A stretch of 64,000 nt of DNA, from positions 806,001-870,000 of the forward strand of contig JAHEWK010000003.1 in assembly GCA_020740775.1 (NCBI GenBank). The letters are read 5' to 3'. This stretch comes from Ilyonectria destructans. Taxonomy: Eukaryota > Ascomycota > Sordariomycetes > Hypocreales > Nectriaceae. Position 1 is the first letter of the stretch, and every line of letters starts with the position of its first letter. The position numbers and the translations under genes are program-made. The notes beneath the pieces were generated by a model. That model was not told where the DNA came from and searched no databases. It saw only the letters and a list, made by a program, of their open reading frames with translations. Below are positions 22,973-34,875 of the stretch, piece after piece.

Positions 22973-24351
22973 GGGATTTATCGTGGAATCGTCATCTCGA
23001 GGAAGGGTCGCAGTCTGCTCATGACGTCTACATTTCGATAAGCGGGGTGGGTTGGGAACCGAAGATGTGCCGAGTCGTCTAAATCGCTTGCATCTCTCCC
23101 GGGGTTTGAAGTCGTATTGACACGATCCACAGGTTAATTGCCGATGGCCCTAGCGAAGACCTGGACCGAGGTCAGTAAGCAGGTGACATGGATGTTTGAC
23201 TTGAGGTGGTTGTTGAGTGTTATGTTTCAGGAAAAGCAAATCCCGTGACTAGTTTCGCATCTAATGGAATTCTATTCTTTTGTCGTCATATCATATCATT
23301 CATTCGCTTGGTGCCCGGCTTGATGTCTCCACCGGCTAGGCTAGGTCGCATGCATGAACCTGCAGGATGTCCAACATGACGGAAACATCATTTCATCATC
23401 CCAGAATATCCCTTACTTATGATCTAACTCGGAGAAACCAACGCACGACTTTTTACGTTATTAACCGCGAGGTTGTAGGTTCGCGGAGATGACCCGCCAA
23501 TCTGGGCCCTCGCCAACCGGAACTCCCACCCATCATCTCCCCGCCAGCTCACCAGACGAAGACGCAATGCGCCGCAACGATGGATGTAAGATAAAAAACT
23601 GCCGATTCTGGAAACTCGGCTCATGCATCACGGGATAGTCCAGGGCGCTGAGGCTCTGCGGCCCATGCACGTCGACCGATGGAACGAACGCATCCCCTCA
23701 GCGGCGGGAACCCATCAACCGTGGGCGCGTCGAACCAGGCCCAGGACCCCCGGTGGAACCGGCCACTTCCACATTCCCGTATCCAGGGATATCCAGGGAA
23801 CTGGCGCATCGGGGACAGGAGGGCTCCGTAAACTTGCAGAAAGTGTAGATTCGGATCCATAGCATCTACCCGACCCAAAGATCTCGACGGCAGCAAAAAA
23901 AGGTGGTCCCGCCACTCTGTGTGCTCGCCACAACCTCACCAACCCGCCCATCCAGTGCAAAAAGACGCCAAGATGCAGCGACACGTAGAAATTACAACGC
24001 ACGACAGCGCCGCCAGCTCCGCCACTGCCGTTGGTTGGGCCGCACTGGCTCGCAAGTCGCCAGCCTCGCCTCCTTTAACGCACGCCCTCGCTTGGCATCA
24101 AAGCTTGGATATTGCATGGCCTGATTTCTCGAAGCACATGCCGCGCCGCTGCGATTGGGGACGGGGACGACGGGGACGGTTTTGAGCAGTCATCTCTCAA
24201 TGGAGTCATCTCTCGATGGAGTCATCGCCTCGGTCGCTTCGGTCGCCTTGGCCTCTCCTTTTTCCCCTCGGCCGTTTGCGTAAATCTGATTTCCCCACGG
24301 CTATTTATTTGGGTCGCCTCCGCGTTCTCCGGAAGCGAGTTGTGAGGAGAC

Positions 24352-24360
24352 ATATAATAT
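24352..24360 (+). promoter_or_regulatory. TATA-like box of D-LDH gene
   Basis: ATATAATAT lies about 155 bp upstream of the ATG at 24514, with a CT/CA-rich leader in between, a common layout for strongly expressed fungal genes. Confidence 0.4.
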
Positions 24361-24440
24361 CAGACAGAGTGGAGTAGAGCTGAGGATCCAACCCCGCGCA
24401 ACACCAAACCTTCACACAAGCGAGCATCATCATCCTTATA

Positions 24441-24480
24441 TCATCATCACCCATCATCACCCATCATCAATCATCCATCC
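24441..24480. repeat. CATCATCACC-type repeat in the leader
   Basis: TCATCATCACCCA-like units are repeated about three times with small changes just before the D-LDH start, probably in the 5' UTR. Confidence 0.6.
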
Positions 24481-24513
24481 TCTCACCCCCTCATCTCAAT
24501 CATCACCGCCATC

Positions 24514-25560
24514 ATGAAGGTCTCCGTATTTAGCACAAAGCCCTACGACAAGAAGTACCTGACTGCTGTGCTCGAGGAAAAGCACGCCTCCTCTGGCATC
24601 GAGCTCGTCTTCCACGAATTCGCTCTCAACGAGGACACCGTCGCCATCGTCGAGGGCGCTGACGCCGTTTGCGTCTTTGTCAACGACACTCTCAACGACA
24701 ATGTACTGTCGGCTCTCTCCGAATTCGGCGTAAAGGCCATCCTGCTGCGATGCGCCGGCTTCAACAACGTCGACCTGGACGCTGCTCAGCGCATGCGCAT
24801 CATGGTCGCCAACGTGCCCTCGTACTCGCCCGAAGCTGTGGCCGAGTTCGCCGTCGCTCTCATCCAAACGCTCAATCGCAAGACGCACCGAGCGTACAAC
24901 CGCGTCCGAGAGGGTAACTTCTCGCTCGATGGCCTGCTGGGCAGAACTCTTTGCGGCAAGACGGTCGGCATCGTCGGCGTCGGCAAGATTGGCCTAGCCA
25001 CCGCTCGCATCATGAAGGGTTTCGGCTGCCGTCTTCTTGCGTACGACCCCTTCCCGTCGTCTGCATTTGAGGAGTACGGCGAGTACAGGTCTGTCGAGGA
25101 TCTCCTGCCAGAATGCGACATTGTCAGCTTGCACTGCCCGCTGATGTCGAACACTCGCCACATCATCAACGCCAATACCCTGGCCCTGATGAAGCCCGGT
25201 GCCATGCTGGTCAACACCTCCCGAGGCGGCCTCATTGACACGGAAGCCGTCATCCACTCGCTCAAGCAAAACCACATCGGCGGGCTTGCGCTGGACGTGT
25301 ACGAGGCTGAGGGGGAGCTGTTCTACAACGATCACTCGTCGCACATCATCCAGGACGATCTTCTCATGCGTTTGATGACCTTCCCCAACGTCGTCGTCTG
25401 TGGTCACCAGGCCTTCTTCACCGAGGAGGCACTCACTGAGATTGCCGAGTGCACGCTCAGCAACCTCGAAGAGTTCATGGCGCACCATACCAGCAAGAAC
25501 TCGCTGACCAAGGATCTCAAGTTGCGCCGCCGCGATTCGCTCCCCGTGCGTGCCATCTAA
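24514..25560 (+). CDS. D-2-hydroxyacid dehydrogenase (D-lactate dehydrogenase type)
   Basis: A cytosolic NAD-dependent enzyme that interconverts a 2-oxo acid (pyruvate by family) and the D-2-hydroxy acid. Single exon, 348 residues, the usual length. The Rossmann motif GVGKIG is at 155-160, and Asp178 at the end of the second strand favours NAD over NADP. The catalytic set is Arg237 (TSRGG), Glu266 (DVYEAEGE) and His298 (GHQAF), the spacing known for D-lactate dehydrogenases of the LdhA group. The start ATG has a good context (CATCATG) and is followed at once by the first beta strand. The gene is intronless, unlike most neighbours, which fits either high expression or an old bacterial origin of this family in fungi; the sequence alone does not decide. 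Confidence 0.92.
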   Translation: MKVSVFSTKPYDKKYLTAVLEEKHASSGIELVFHEFALNEDTVAIVEGADAVCVFVNDTLNDNVLSALSEFGVKAILLRCAGFNNVDLDAAQRMRIMVANVPSYSPEAVAEFAVALIQTLNRKTHRAYNRVREGNFSLDGLLGRTLCGKTVGIVGVGKIGLATARIMKGFGCRLLAYDPFPSSAFEEYGEYRSVEDLLPECDIVSLHCPLMSNTRHIINANTLALMKPGAMLVNTSRGGLIDTEAVIHSLKQNHIGGLALDVYEAEGELFYNDHSSHIIQDDLLMRLMTFPNVVVCGHQAFFTEEALTEIAECTLSNLEEFMAHHTSKNSLTKDLKLRRRDSLPVRAI

Positions 25561-26293
25561 AGACACACCATCGGTCAATATCCGATGCTTTCGGAGTCTG
25601 TTGTCGTATCTGAAAGATAAGAGGAGGGATCCATGCTTTTGAGCTTTGTGTTTAAGGCTAGTCCAGTCTCGTGATAATCATCACACCACCGTCTGGACTA
25701 CGGACACTACCCGGAACTAGGAATGATATCCCTGCGCACCATGTGTACCAAGTGGGCCTTGCCACTGGGTGCCGAGAGCCACTTGGACGGGCGGATCTCA
25801 TTCATTGTTACCGAGCATTGCCGGAGGCGCATGAACGACGCCCATCCCCTGGCAACCACATCGCCGGGTTTGTTCTGTTGGGCCACCACACCATTTGTTT
25901 TTTGCACTGTGGTCTTATTGCTTTTTTTTGTGCTTGTCTCTTTGTTTTTGATGACCAGATACGACGACGGGAAAATATAGACGGTTATGGGCCTGCTGCA
26001 ACAGTCAGCGGCATCTTTGATGCAGGAAGGATCAGAGCAACAGGGTCATGACGACGAGCGCAATTTCCACTCTAAATTATTACTGTTTTTCTAAAAATTG
26101 ACAAAATGAATTCGGGGTATACCGCCAAGTCTACTGTTCCTTCCATACCCATATGTTCCTCCGTGATCGTCTATAAACTCTATAGCCTTGTCCTTGCCAT
26201 TAATGCTTTCTCCATTCTATGTTATCCGTATACCTCTATTTGTTTAGATGTGGGCAGATTTCTGCCTTGTAGAATGAGCTCTCGGTCGCCCAT
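25561..26293. other. convergent intergenic region
   Basis: About 730 bp between the stops of the D-LDH gene and the MFS gene. T-rich tracts around 25900-25945 and an AT-rich part at 26060-26260 probably hold both 3' ends. No gene is seen. Confidence 0.5.
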
Positions 26294-28257
26294 TTAGGGG
26301 TTGCTCACGTAGCTCCTGGCTCGTCGCAAATCCTCGTCATTCTCAGAGTCGTTCCTGACCAAAGCACCGCCGGGAGTGATCCCCCGACCCTTGGCCTTCT
26401 CAATATCATCGACGCTGGAGTCTTCTTCGTCTCCAGCGTACGCGTACTTGCTGCGCTCACGGATCTTGGCGCCGTACTTCCAGAACAGGAAGGGAATTGC
26501 GCAACACGCGAGACTGATGAAGGCCAGGAGCGTAGATGCCCACTGGTTGTTGAGGCGCTCGTACATCTGCTCAGTGAAGAGCACGACGGCGGCACCCCAG
26601 AAGCTTCGAATGCAGGTCTTGGCAGCCAAGGCAGAGGCAGCTTGGTGTTGGTACGAGTCGACGAGGTAGTTGTTGGCCGAGTTGTAGAGGAAGATGAAGC
26701 CGAAGCCGACGGGGAAGCCGCCCATGGCGGGGCCGGCCCACGAAAGATCCGCGTACGAAGTCCACGCGAAGATGAACAGACCGATGGGGATGCACCAGCA
26801 AGAAACCATCATGGGGATTAGGCGGACCTCAGCGGGTGGGTGACCGTTGTGCTGGTTGACCATCTTGACGTAGTGCTTGTTGACAAGGGGGGCACAGGCC
26901 GCGGAAAGGAGAACGCCCACAGCCACGGGAATAAACATCAGACCAGTCTTGCTGGCAGAGTACCCCTTGCCCTTCTGATAGATAATAGGGAAGGCAACGA
27001 AGAACATGTACAGGAGACCATACAGGACACTCATGTACACGGAGATGAGAAAGACGATAAGCTCGCCGAAGAGGAGCTGGAACGGGCGGATGAGGAAGAT
27101 GAGAAGACGCTCCGAGAAGGGGCGCATGTCAAGCTCCTGCTCCGTGACGTGGTCAGACTCGCCGGTTGTCTCACGGAGCTTGGCGGCGCGGCGGGCGAGG
27201 ATGGTGGGAGTATAGGTCTCGGGGACGGTGAAGGTGATGAGGATCCAGACAATACCGGCGAAGATGATCTGGATCCAGTACAGCCAGCGCCAGTTGGTGG
27301 CGTCGGAGAGGAAACCACCGATAAGAGGACCAACTGTAGTTTTCTTTTTAGCATTCTGGCTAATCTTCGAACGGGGTTTCAGAGGACTTACTGGCAGGGC
27401 CGATGAAGGGCGCGGCAGAGAAAGCGGCCATGGGGACACCTCGCTCCTCGTTTCTCCAGAGATCGGCAAGAGTGCCTCCAACGAGAGTCATGGGCGCCGA
27501 GAATGCAATTCCGTCAATGGCACGGCAGATGAGCAGCGTCTCGATGTTCTTGGCCAGGGCGCAGGGGATGATGAAGATGACGGCGATGAGCAAGGTTGAG
27601 CCACTAGAGATAGCAGTTAGTACCCTGAACAGGGTCATATCAAAGCGACGCTTTAGCTTACTAGATAACTCGACGGCCGTAAATCTCAGACAGGGGCGCA
27701 AAGATCATAGGACCAATACCAAAGCCAACGACGAACACGGAGATGCTCAGGAGGGCAACCTCCTCGCTGACATGCAAGTCCTTGACAACGCCACCGATAT
27801 CAGCCGTAATGACGGACGAAGCAAGAGCGACGACGAAGCAGGTCAGCGCCACAACCATGGTGCACCACCACTTGTACGCCTTGGACCAGTTCTTGGGGTT
27901 CTCCGGGTCGTTGGGGGTGAAGGTGACGAGCTTGTACCTGCGCTCGCCGGCAGGCTGCCCGGACTTGCGCGCCACGGCCTCGGGCTCGATGGGGCCCGGG
28001 ATGGAGCCCGCCGGCACCTCGACGCGGTACTCGTCCAGGTTGGCCGTCGCGCTCAGCGTGCGGTACGGCAGCTCGATGTCCAGCTCCGGATCGCGGGCCT
28101 CCTTGTGCGAGACCTCGCGGGACAGCCGCTGCGAGGTGGACATGGAGCGCTGGACTCGCGTGGTGATGGGGGCAAACTCCCGGGCGACATCGTCGTCGTC
28201 CCGGTTGGCATCGCCGGGCAGCGTGGCTGATGATGAAGTATTTGATGATGAAACCAT
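26294..28257 (-). CDS. DHA1-family MFS multidrug/polyamine-type transporter
   Basis: A plasma-membrane proton antiporter of the 12-TM DHA1 group (FLU1/TPO/CYC-type fungal drug and polyamine exporters). Exons 28257-27662, 27603-27392 and 27333-26294 (two 58-nt introns) give 615 residues. A long hydrophilic, Ser/Arg-rich N-terminus (1-127) carries the fungal signature DPENPKNWS at 117-125. TM1 begins near 130. Motif A-like PLSEIYGRR is at 188-196. Across the second splice the chain reads FIGPAIGPLIGG, the conserved TM5 motif C region of antiporters, which supports the joins. The acidic tail after about residue 570 is cytosolic. The frame is open upstream to 28326, so a start 23 codons earlier is possible; ATG 28257 is preferred as the first AUG with a good context. 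Substrate unknown. Confidence 0.88.
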
Positions 28258-29251
28258 GATGGCTGATTGTGAAGGAGGTATAGAGGATAAGAGAGAAGAT
28301 GAAGTCACACTGTCTTGCACAATCATTCCAGCTCCCTTTACAACTCAGGGGAGACAGGCCAATATATATACTCTGCCAATACCCGAGGTCCATGCCGAAA
28401 TCTTAAGCACCCTCGTCCAACCAGATGCCAGATCCCAGATGTGTTACCTCGTTGGGCCATGACGCCCACATCCACGACGGACTACCCGAACGCCGGACCA
28501 AGGATATTGAGCCGCTGGGATCCACTGTGCCACCGTAGCGGCTGCGAACCATACATCCCATGCGCACGCGGATGCGGCTCCAACCGATACAAGGGTGTGT
28601 GTGTGTGCACAGGGCCCTCCCGTTTGGTTTTTCTGGCCGCCCATTAAAACGTGGTTTTGCCCTTTGGGGATGGGGATAACTCGGTGTTTGGCCAGGGAGC
28701 CACTTTGGGCCGCGCGCGCCCCATTTATTTTGGCCGGTTCCAGTCGCCATCTTTGTCACAGGAGATTAACTTGCGCGCAGACGTCTCAGATCCAGACGCA
28801 AGATCCCAGACTCTCGCATACTCCTTTCCAAGCCCTAGTCAGCTTCGATGCTGGATTTTTCCCGGGTGCAATGCTCTGCAGCTCGCAACGGCGTGGCGTC
28901 GCGGAGAGTGGGCGAGCTGGCCGGGGAGGGTCACGGAGGTGAAAAAAATCAAAGGCCCACAGTCGGCGCCGTAGTGGATCTCCAAAGTGGGGCCGCGGCG
29001 ACGGCCGGGCCGGCATCGGCAGCAATCAAGCAATGACTGCACTGGGGCTGAGACAGAGCCCCACGCTAACACGGTTACATGAACTTATCGTCACCAATTG
29101 CGCAGGGGGAGGGGTCTACCCAGTACTCGGTAATAAACCCGGTAATTATTAGTCGGGATACTAGGGCTATCAAAGCATGCATTCATAATTAATTGTCTAT
29201 TCCCGTCGACGTCCTCGCCATCGCCCTCCCTCCCCTTTCGCCCTGCCAGCC
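28258..29251. other. intergenic between transporter promoter and F-box gene end
   Basis: About 1 kb. It contains the transporter promoter (TATA-like at 28361-28370), a short (GT)n tract near 28595-28607, and, towards 29120-29190, AT-rich sequence with repeated GGTAAT(A/T)A words near the F-box gene 3' end. No gene is seen. Confidence 0.45.
28361..28370 (-). promoter_or_regulatory. TATA-like box of DHA1 transporter gene
   Basis: AATATATATA (plus strand), about 104 bp upstream of the transporter ATG on the minus strand. Confidence 0.4.
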
Positions 29252-31631
29252 CTAACGCAACTCCACATCCATCCTCGTAATGCCACTCACTTCCTCCACC
29301 AGATCCACGCTTACCGTGCCACTCATTCGGTCGCCGTCCCTGCCTGCCATCAGTCGCCGGTATCGTTCCACCGAGGGATTCGTCCATCGTGTCCTGCACT
29401 CAGCTCCGTCAAGAAGGGGGAGGGCCATCCCGGTGCTGTCTGACGTATCAACCATCTCCACTTCCGCCATGACAATGTTACCGTCAGGATCGACGTGCCT
29501 TACGCTCCCATCATGTTGGACGGCCGCCCGAGAGAACGCCTCCTCACGCCCGACATGCATGGCCCATGTCCGAGCCCACCCTTCTGCGCTGAAAGCCCAG
29601 ATAACCATGTTTGGGCCCGAGTCGAGGGCCAGCTCCACCAGGTTGCTACAGATAGCGACTGGTTGGCCCTGGATCTCCAGTGGATAGACTGCTGCGTTGT
29701 CTTGGAACGGGCTGCCGAATACGTCGATTTCGCGGTAGTTCTCCTCCGGCCTCCAGTTCACCCACTCCGATAGCGTTTCCCCCTCTTCATTCCAGCTTGG
29801 CCTTCTGGAAGGGCCGACATTCCCCTGGGAAATGTCGTGGAACATGTCTGGCGGAATCGTGTAAAAGACAACAATCTGTTCGTCAGAGTCGACGCCGCTT
29901 TGTGGGGCCGCTCTTCTGGAAGTAACCTCATCTGACTTAACGCGCATAGAACCCCCACTGCTGACTGAGAATGTTGCCGCAACGCGGACCCCATGCCGTG
30001 TGTCTGCCCTAGCAGTGTATAACAAGGGTAACGGGGACGACGCGGCCGATGGTGGCCGAAACCACACCTTGCGAATTAACCGATTCAACGAGCCGAACGG
30101 GGCATCCGTCCCCAGACAGAGGTTTCCCGTCTTGGGGTCTGTGAACAGAATATGGTATCCGTCACTAAGAGGGACAGCTCTGTAGTGATCTGCACTACTG
30201 GCAGAGACTCTGCGGACGAGCCCATCACTTGGCAGGCGTTGATCAAGTAGATCGCGTGGTCTTACGCACGGTCTCTGGGATGGCAAATCGTTGACGGAAT
30301 GAATATCATGGATGACGGTTCCCCCAGTCCCTGCACCCATTACCGAAACAACTCCGTTGCTCCCAGAACGAACGAAACTGGTCTTAAAGCCTTGAAAGAT
30401 ATCCCCGACTGGTCCGACATCGTCGCCAAGCGCTGCAGCAGAGCTGATAAGCCGTAATTTCTTGCCGGTATCGACCCCTCTTCGAGCTGGGAGGAAGTAT
30501 AGGTAGTCGCTCGGCGATGCGAGGGGGAACCATCTGCTCAGGTCCTGGTTTGTGAGAGCATCTACCTAATGAAGCTCAATGCCAGCCGTACATCCAAAGG
30601 CGACGCAATTTCGCTGAGGACAGAGTGCAACGGAGCGAGGGGGATCGTCAGGGTGACAGATTCTCCTGTAAACCGATCGCGGACCCTCCTCGATAGGAGG
30701 CGCTCGAGACACAGGGTTGACCTGGCAAACACACGCAGGGGAGGCGAGACTGATCGAATTGGGCGTACTCAGGCCGGAGCCTTCATTGGACGTGTTGGCT
30801 GATGCCGATTTCGATTTCCCAACCCTCTCAGCCATGATGTTGCATACCATCCCCATTCGACCTTCCATTAGGACTGCGACAGCGTGACGGCCCGCTGACG
30901 TGTCCATGCTACATGAGATGACTTGTCGTGGACAGATAACCGTAGCCACAGGCCGAGGAAGTCCGAGGGCCTTGCTCTCTCTCGGCCGTAATGGAACCGA
31001 CCATGTCGACCGTGGGCTGGAACAAACATGGTTCAATTCGTAGACATAGACTGTCCGTCCGTGCGTCGCTAAAAGAAACCGTCCGCAGAGGCTGACCGTG
31101 AAGACGAGGGCCCCATGCAAAGCGCCAACCGTTGATCCCGGCACCAATCCATCGAAATCCGTGTGTCCGACTTCTTTAAATGCGGACTTTTTCAGATTTG
31201 CCAGGGCACATTCTCTTGAGATCCATTTGCTCATTATTTTCTCCTGATTGAGGCTGAAGAGTCGTGTTATGTTCAGGGGAGTCATGAGCTGAAGCAGACT
31301 GCTCCACCAGCCGCCCCTCTTCAACATGCAGACAAGGAGCCTACGATCGAGACTTGCAAGGAACCACGACCGACACGTATGTCGAGCGACGTTGAAATCA
31401 TCTGGTGCGAGGAGGAGGTAGATCTGCTGGATGGTCTCGTTCGGCAGCCACATCGAACTGGGACGGTCTACAGCGGTTAGTTCTGACAGGGTTCGCAACC
31501 ACAGGACACCACCTACCATCCACCTGCGGAACTCTGTAGTCGCTGCTCAGGAACTTTTGCACATTGGCAAGATCTCCAGGCCCAGAATTTACGGACCGTC
31601 CGCAGTCGAGGACCAATGCCACAGCCGCCAT
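29252..31631 (-). pseudogene. F-box protein gene interrupted by one in-frame TAG
   Basis: Exons 31631-31517 and 31467-29252 join at a 49-nt intron (GTAGGT...TGTAG). Together they would encode 776 codons of continuous frame, except that codon 339 (minus strand, 30568-30566) is TAG. Residues 44-73 form an F-box-like segment (MWLPNETI, then RHTCRSW), implying a substrate adaptor of an SCF ubiquitin ligase. The rest resembles the beta-propeller-type C-terminal region of large fungal F-box proteins (inferred). The frame is the same before and after the stop, and the text around it (GIELH, stop, VDALTNQDL) suggests a Trp codon, TGG, changed to TAG. No plausible intron removes it. Either a real nonsense mutation, a base-call error, or readthrough. 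If real, translation would end at 338 residues, keeping the F-box but losing the rest. Confidence 0.75.
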
Positions 31632-32101
31632 GCTCCCGCCTGGGGCGTTGCCGACTTTCGACCGCGTCCTTGACCTGGTGGGCGCTGTCCCTGCGACGCC
31701 TCTCGAGAGGAGGATTTGTGAGGACGTCTTGGACTAGTCAGCCTCCCAAATCGGAGGCTGTAGAATACGTTTAGGGAATGCGTGATTGTAGGTAATATCC
31801 AGGGATGGTGTAGGTTTTGGAGGGAGATCGGGGAAGAGGCGGTGGTGACGAACGTGAGGCGGTATCGTAACAAGACAGGCAATACCAAGTTCATGTGGCT
31901 CCTGCTCTGTATGACGAGAAGCACCACACCCATACGTTCCAACACGCGATCGAAATCCATAAAAACCAAGCATCCACACGATAGAACAGAAGAAAATGGT
32001 ATGTGTAATTAAGACATACAGTCTAGCAATGTTCACAATTACTCCATGAGCAAGCTACAACCAAGCGCCGTTACCATGCATCAACACTCAGACCCAAACC
32101 G
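31632..32101. other. intergenic, promoter of F-box gene and 3' end of CSC1-like gene
   Basis: 470 bp upstream of the F-box start and downstream of the CSC1-like stop (both genes on the minus strand). No gene is seen; short frames only. Confidence 0.5.
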
Positions 32102-34875
32102 TTAGACATTATTCCCTCCGATATCCCTCCACACGTTTGACTCTCCTATGCCAAGACTGCTATTAGCTCTGGCCAGGGTCGGTGGGACCCGATCTTCGCT
32201 TGAATCTGTTTGGTCGTCGGGAAGGACCGGGGGTGGATCATGGTAGATCCATGGTTGTTGTAGTCTAGTTTGTGGTCAGCTTTGCTTTATAACAGCGAGT
32301 GTTGAGGAGTACATACGGAGCGATGAGGCTAGGGTTGACAAAGGTCAGACCCTTTTCCCTGTACTCATCCAACGTGCTTCCACGACGTATAAGGCGTCGG
32401 GACGGTGGCGTGCCCGAGCCCGAGCCCGAGCCCTCATCAAATGCATCATCCGACACCGCTTCCTCTTCCGAGTCCTCATTCGTCCTGATTGCACGGAGCG
32501 CGATGTTCTTGGTTAGAGGCACAAACCGCTCCTTGATATAGAAGCTATACCAGATGGTAAAGGGAACAAGCGGCAGGATGAACAGAGACGCAACGAAGGC
32601 GCCGATCGAAGCAATCTGACCAAACATGACAACCTCGAAAACAACCAGTCCAATGACGATTCGGTAGCATATTATGCGCCATGCACCGCCGGTGGCATGC
32701 TGAGGTTGGTCCATCGCATACAGCACCATGTACTTGAAAGTGAAGTATCCAAGGGCGAAATACACCGTACCGGTGATGAGAATCACGAGTCCGAATTTTA
32801 AAATACTGTAGATGAGGCACAGGTTGAACACAAGCAACGCTGTTGGCAGGTAGAAGCCGTATTGGAAGGCAGGTGGTTGCTTCAGCTCGGAATAGTCGCG
32901 CGGAGTGCTTGACATCATCCGATCGAATGGGTATAGGAAGACGCTTCCAACCTCCAGAATCCTGAAAGGCATCAGACCGATACCCTGCAGCATGATGAAG
33001 CAGATGTAAAAGATGGAGAGTTCTTCCACAGCGCTTGCGATGACAGTGGGGATTAGGCTTGTGTTTTTAAGGAGATTCGATAAGACACCCCAGAAATCCA
33101 AACCGGATTTCGAAATGGTGAACACGAAGAAGGTGTTGAAGAAGGTGAAGAAGAAGTTCTTGGAGATGACAGAGAGCTCGACATCGCCTTGAGAAATCAT
33201 TCCTTGGCAATTTGAGAGCCAGTCGTAGAGATACGGGACAGCAACGTTAAGAAGGGAGACCACCAGCGTGGGGACACCGTTCCGGACCAATGAAAAAATA
33301 ATGTCATGGGTCTCCAGCCAGTGGGCGAACTGGGGCATCGCCTTCCTGATCGCACAGATGCTCAGCAAAGATGCGAGAGAGGCCGTGGGGAAAATCCAAA
33401 CGAGTGTGAGGACGGTGATGAAGAGGGTGACGGCCCAAGACTTGAGCCGGCGGATGCCCCGAAGAGAATATGTGTTTCTCCAAACCAGGTCAGACGGGGC
33501 AGGAGTTGGCTTGGTCAGCAATCTGCCGGGTCGAGGATCTATCCTGGCCTGGATAAACATCTGGCATGAGGCGACCGAGTCCATGGTAACAAGAGCCATG
33601 TCGGTAGGGGTGTACTTCTTCTTGCGAGCCTCGACAATCTTTTCGTCCAGCCTTCGAAGTCGCTCCTCGTAAAAGTCGATGGCATCAACTTTGCGGGAGA
33701 GGACTCCAAGGAAACCGTAGCGGATGTTGACCTGTGGTCGGCCCTGTTCTCCCCAGTCGGCCTCATCCATCTCGGGGTTGAGGAGATGGCCGTTCTCGCC
33801 AGCTTCCTCGTCGGTATCCTGTCTTGGAGAGCCGCTTAAGCTATATTGGTCCGCAGGAAGCGCCCACCGATTACCTCCCGTGCTGTTGTCCCGCTTATAT
33901 TTCACGTATTTAGCCCACGCAGTCTCGAGTTTTCTCAAAGTGACGTCTCTCACTGCCACCAGGTCGTCCAGCGTCTTCCAGTCCCGGCAGATGGTAACGG
34001 CGTCGACGGTGCCAATATTCAACTTTTCGATCAGGTTTTTGATCTTGTTTTCCGATCTGAGGTCCGAGGGGATGCCGGTCAAGCGGAATGTCCGATCCGT
34101 AATTGTAGACTGGGACCCGAGATATTCCTGTCGGAACCGGATGATCCGAAAGGTCTCCCAGTTGACAAAGTAGATTGTCAATGCAACGAAGAAGTAGGTG
34201 AAGAAGACGTATGACCACAAGTATCCAATCCCGTGCGTCTTGTCAGTGTCGTCTGGTTTCTTGTACCATTCGAAATCGTCCGTTGCGAGTGGCAGCTGGC
34301 TTGACACATAGGGAGAGCTCGGGGGCTTTTTGTCATCAGGGTCTTTTCCCGGAAATTCAAGGTTGAAGTCGCGGTAGTGTTTGTTTATTGGCAAGAGGAC
34401 GACGGTTGCGAAGAATGCCATGATGGAGAAGAGTGCAGCGGCCATTTTGAAGAAGGTCAAGAACTGCGCCGGTTAGTACATCGAGTTCCTGCATCATGCA
34501 GCGCCAGTATTCAACGTACCACGAACGCATCAAGGCCAGCTGTCGACAAAACCTGCTCCTCGCTGATCCTGTACAATTGTGGCATCCACCCAAAGGCCGA
34601 GTTGGAGAGCGTGGGGAGATTGATGGAGGGGTCGAGACGGCGTTTGCGAGCGGCGTAGAGGGCAGGCCATCGCGGGCGAAGAATCTAAAGGACAGTTAGC
34701 TGCGTGCCGGAAATGAGACAGCTGGTATAGAGGCCGTTTCACGTACGCAGAAGGCGAGGAAAGCCGTGACGCCCAGCAGCAGCGAGAGTACAAGCTGAAC
34801 CTGGAAGCTCTTGTCGTGCTCAGGCTGCACAAAATCCTTCAGCTCGCACGTCTCGTTGCCGTATTTGGGCCGCAT
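32102..34875 (-). CDS. CSC1/OSCA-type calcium-permeable stress-gated cation channel (RSN1/DUF221 family)
   Basis: An integral membrane channel of the CSC1/OSCA/TMEM63 family, gated by osmotic or mechanical stress. Four exons, 34875-34747, 34684-34520, 34463-32317 and 32264-32102 (introns of 62, 56 and 52 nt), give 867 residues. The N-terminal three-helix RSN1 domain runs to about 205 (TM1 near 27-43 and the GLDAFVFLTFFKMA helix at about 92-105 spanning an intron). The cytosolic RRM-like PHM7 domain is about 217-435. The multi-helix pore domain is about 440-760. The hydrophilic tail holds an acidic SEEEAVSDDAFDEGSGSGSG run and, in the last exon, PWIYHDPPPVLPDD and a C-terminal WRDIGGNNV. The final splice is supported because the alternative frame gives an unrelated tail. 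This looks like an intact, full-length family member. Confidence 0.92.

Larger units (their letters stand above)
22973..24513. other. divergent promoter region between kinase and D-LDH genes
   Basis: About 1.5 kb with short overlapping frames only. The right part carries the dehydrogenase promoter: a CT-rich stretch, a TATA-like box at 24352-24360, and a CATCATCACC-type repetitive leader at 24441-24480. A short duplication of GGAGTCATCTCTC-like sequence occurs near 24200-24225. No RNA gene was recognised. Confidence 0.5.

Noticed and set aside
30546..30610. Intron that would remove the in-frame TAG of the F-box gene
   Set aside because: An acceptor-like CATTAG exists at the stop, but no upstream GT donor gives a normal-length intron without deleting sequence that reads as conserved coding (CVAFGCTAGIELH).
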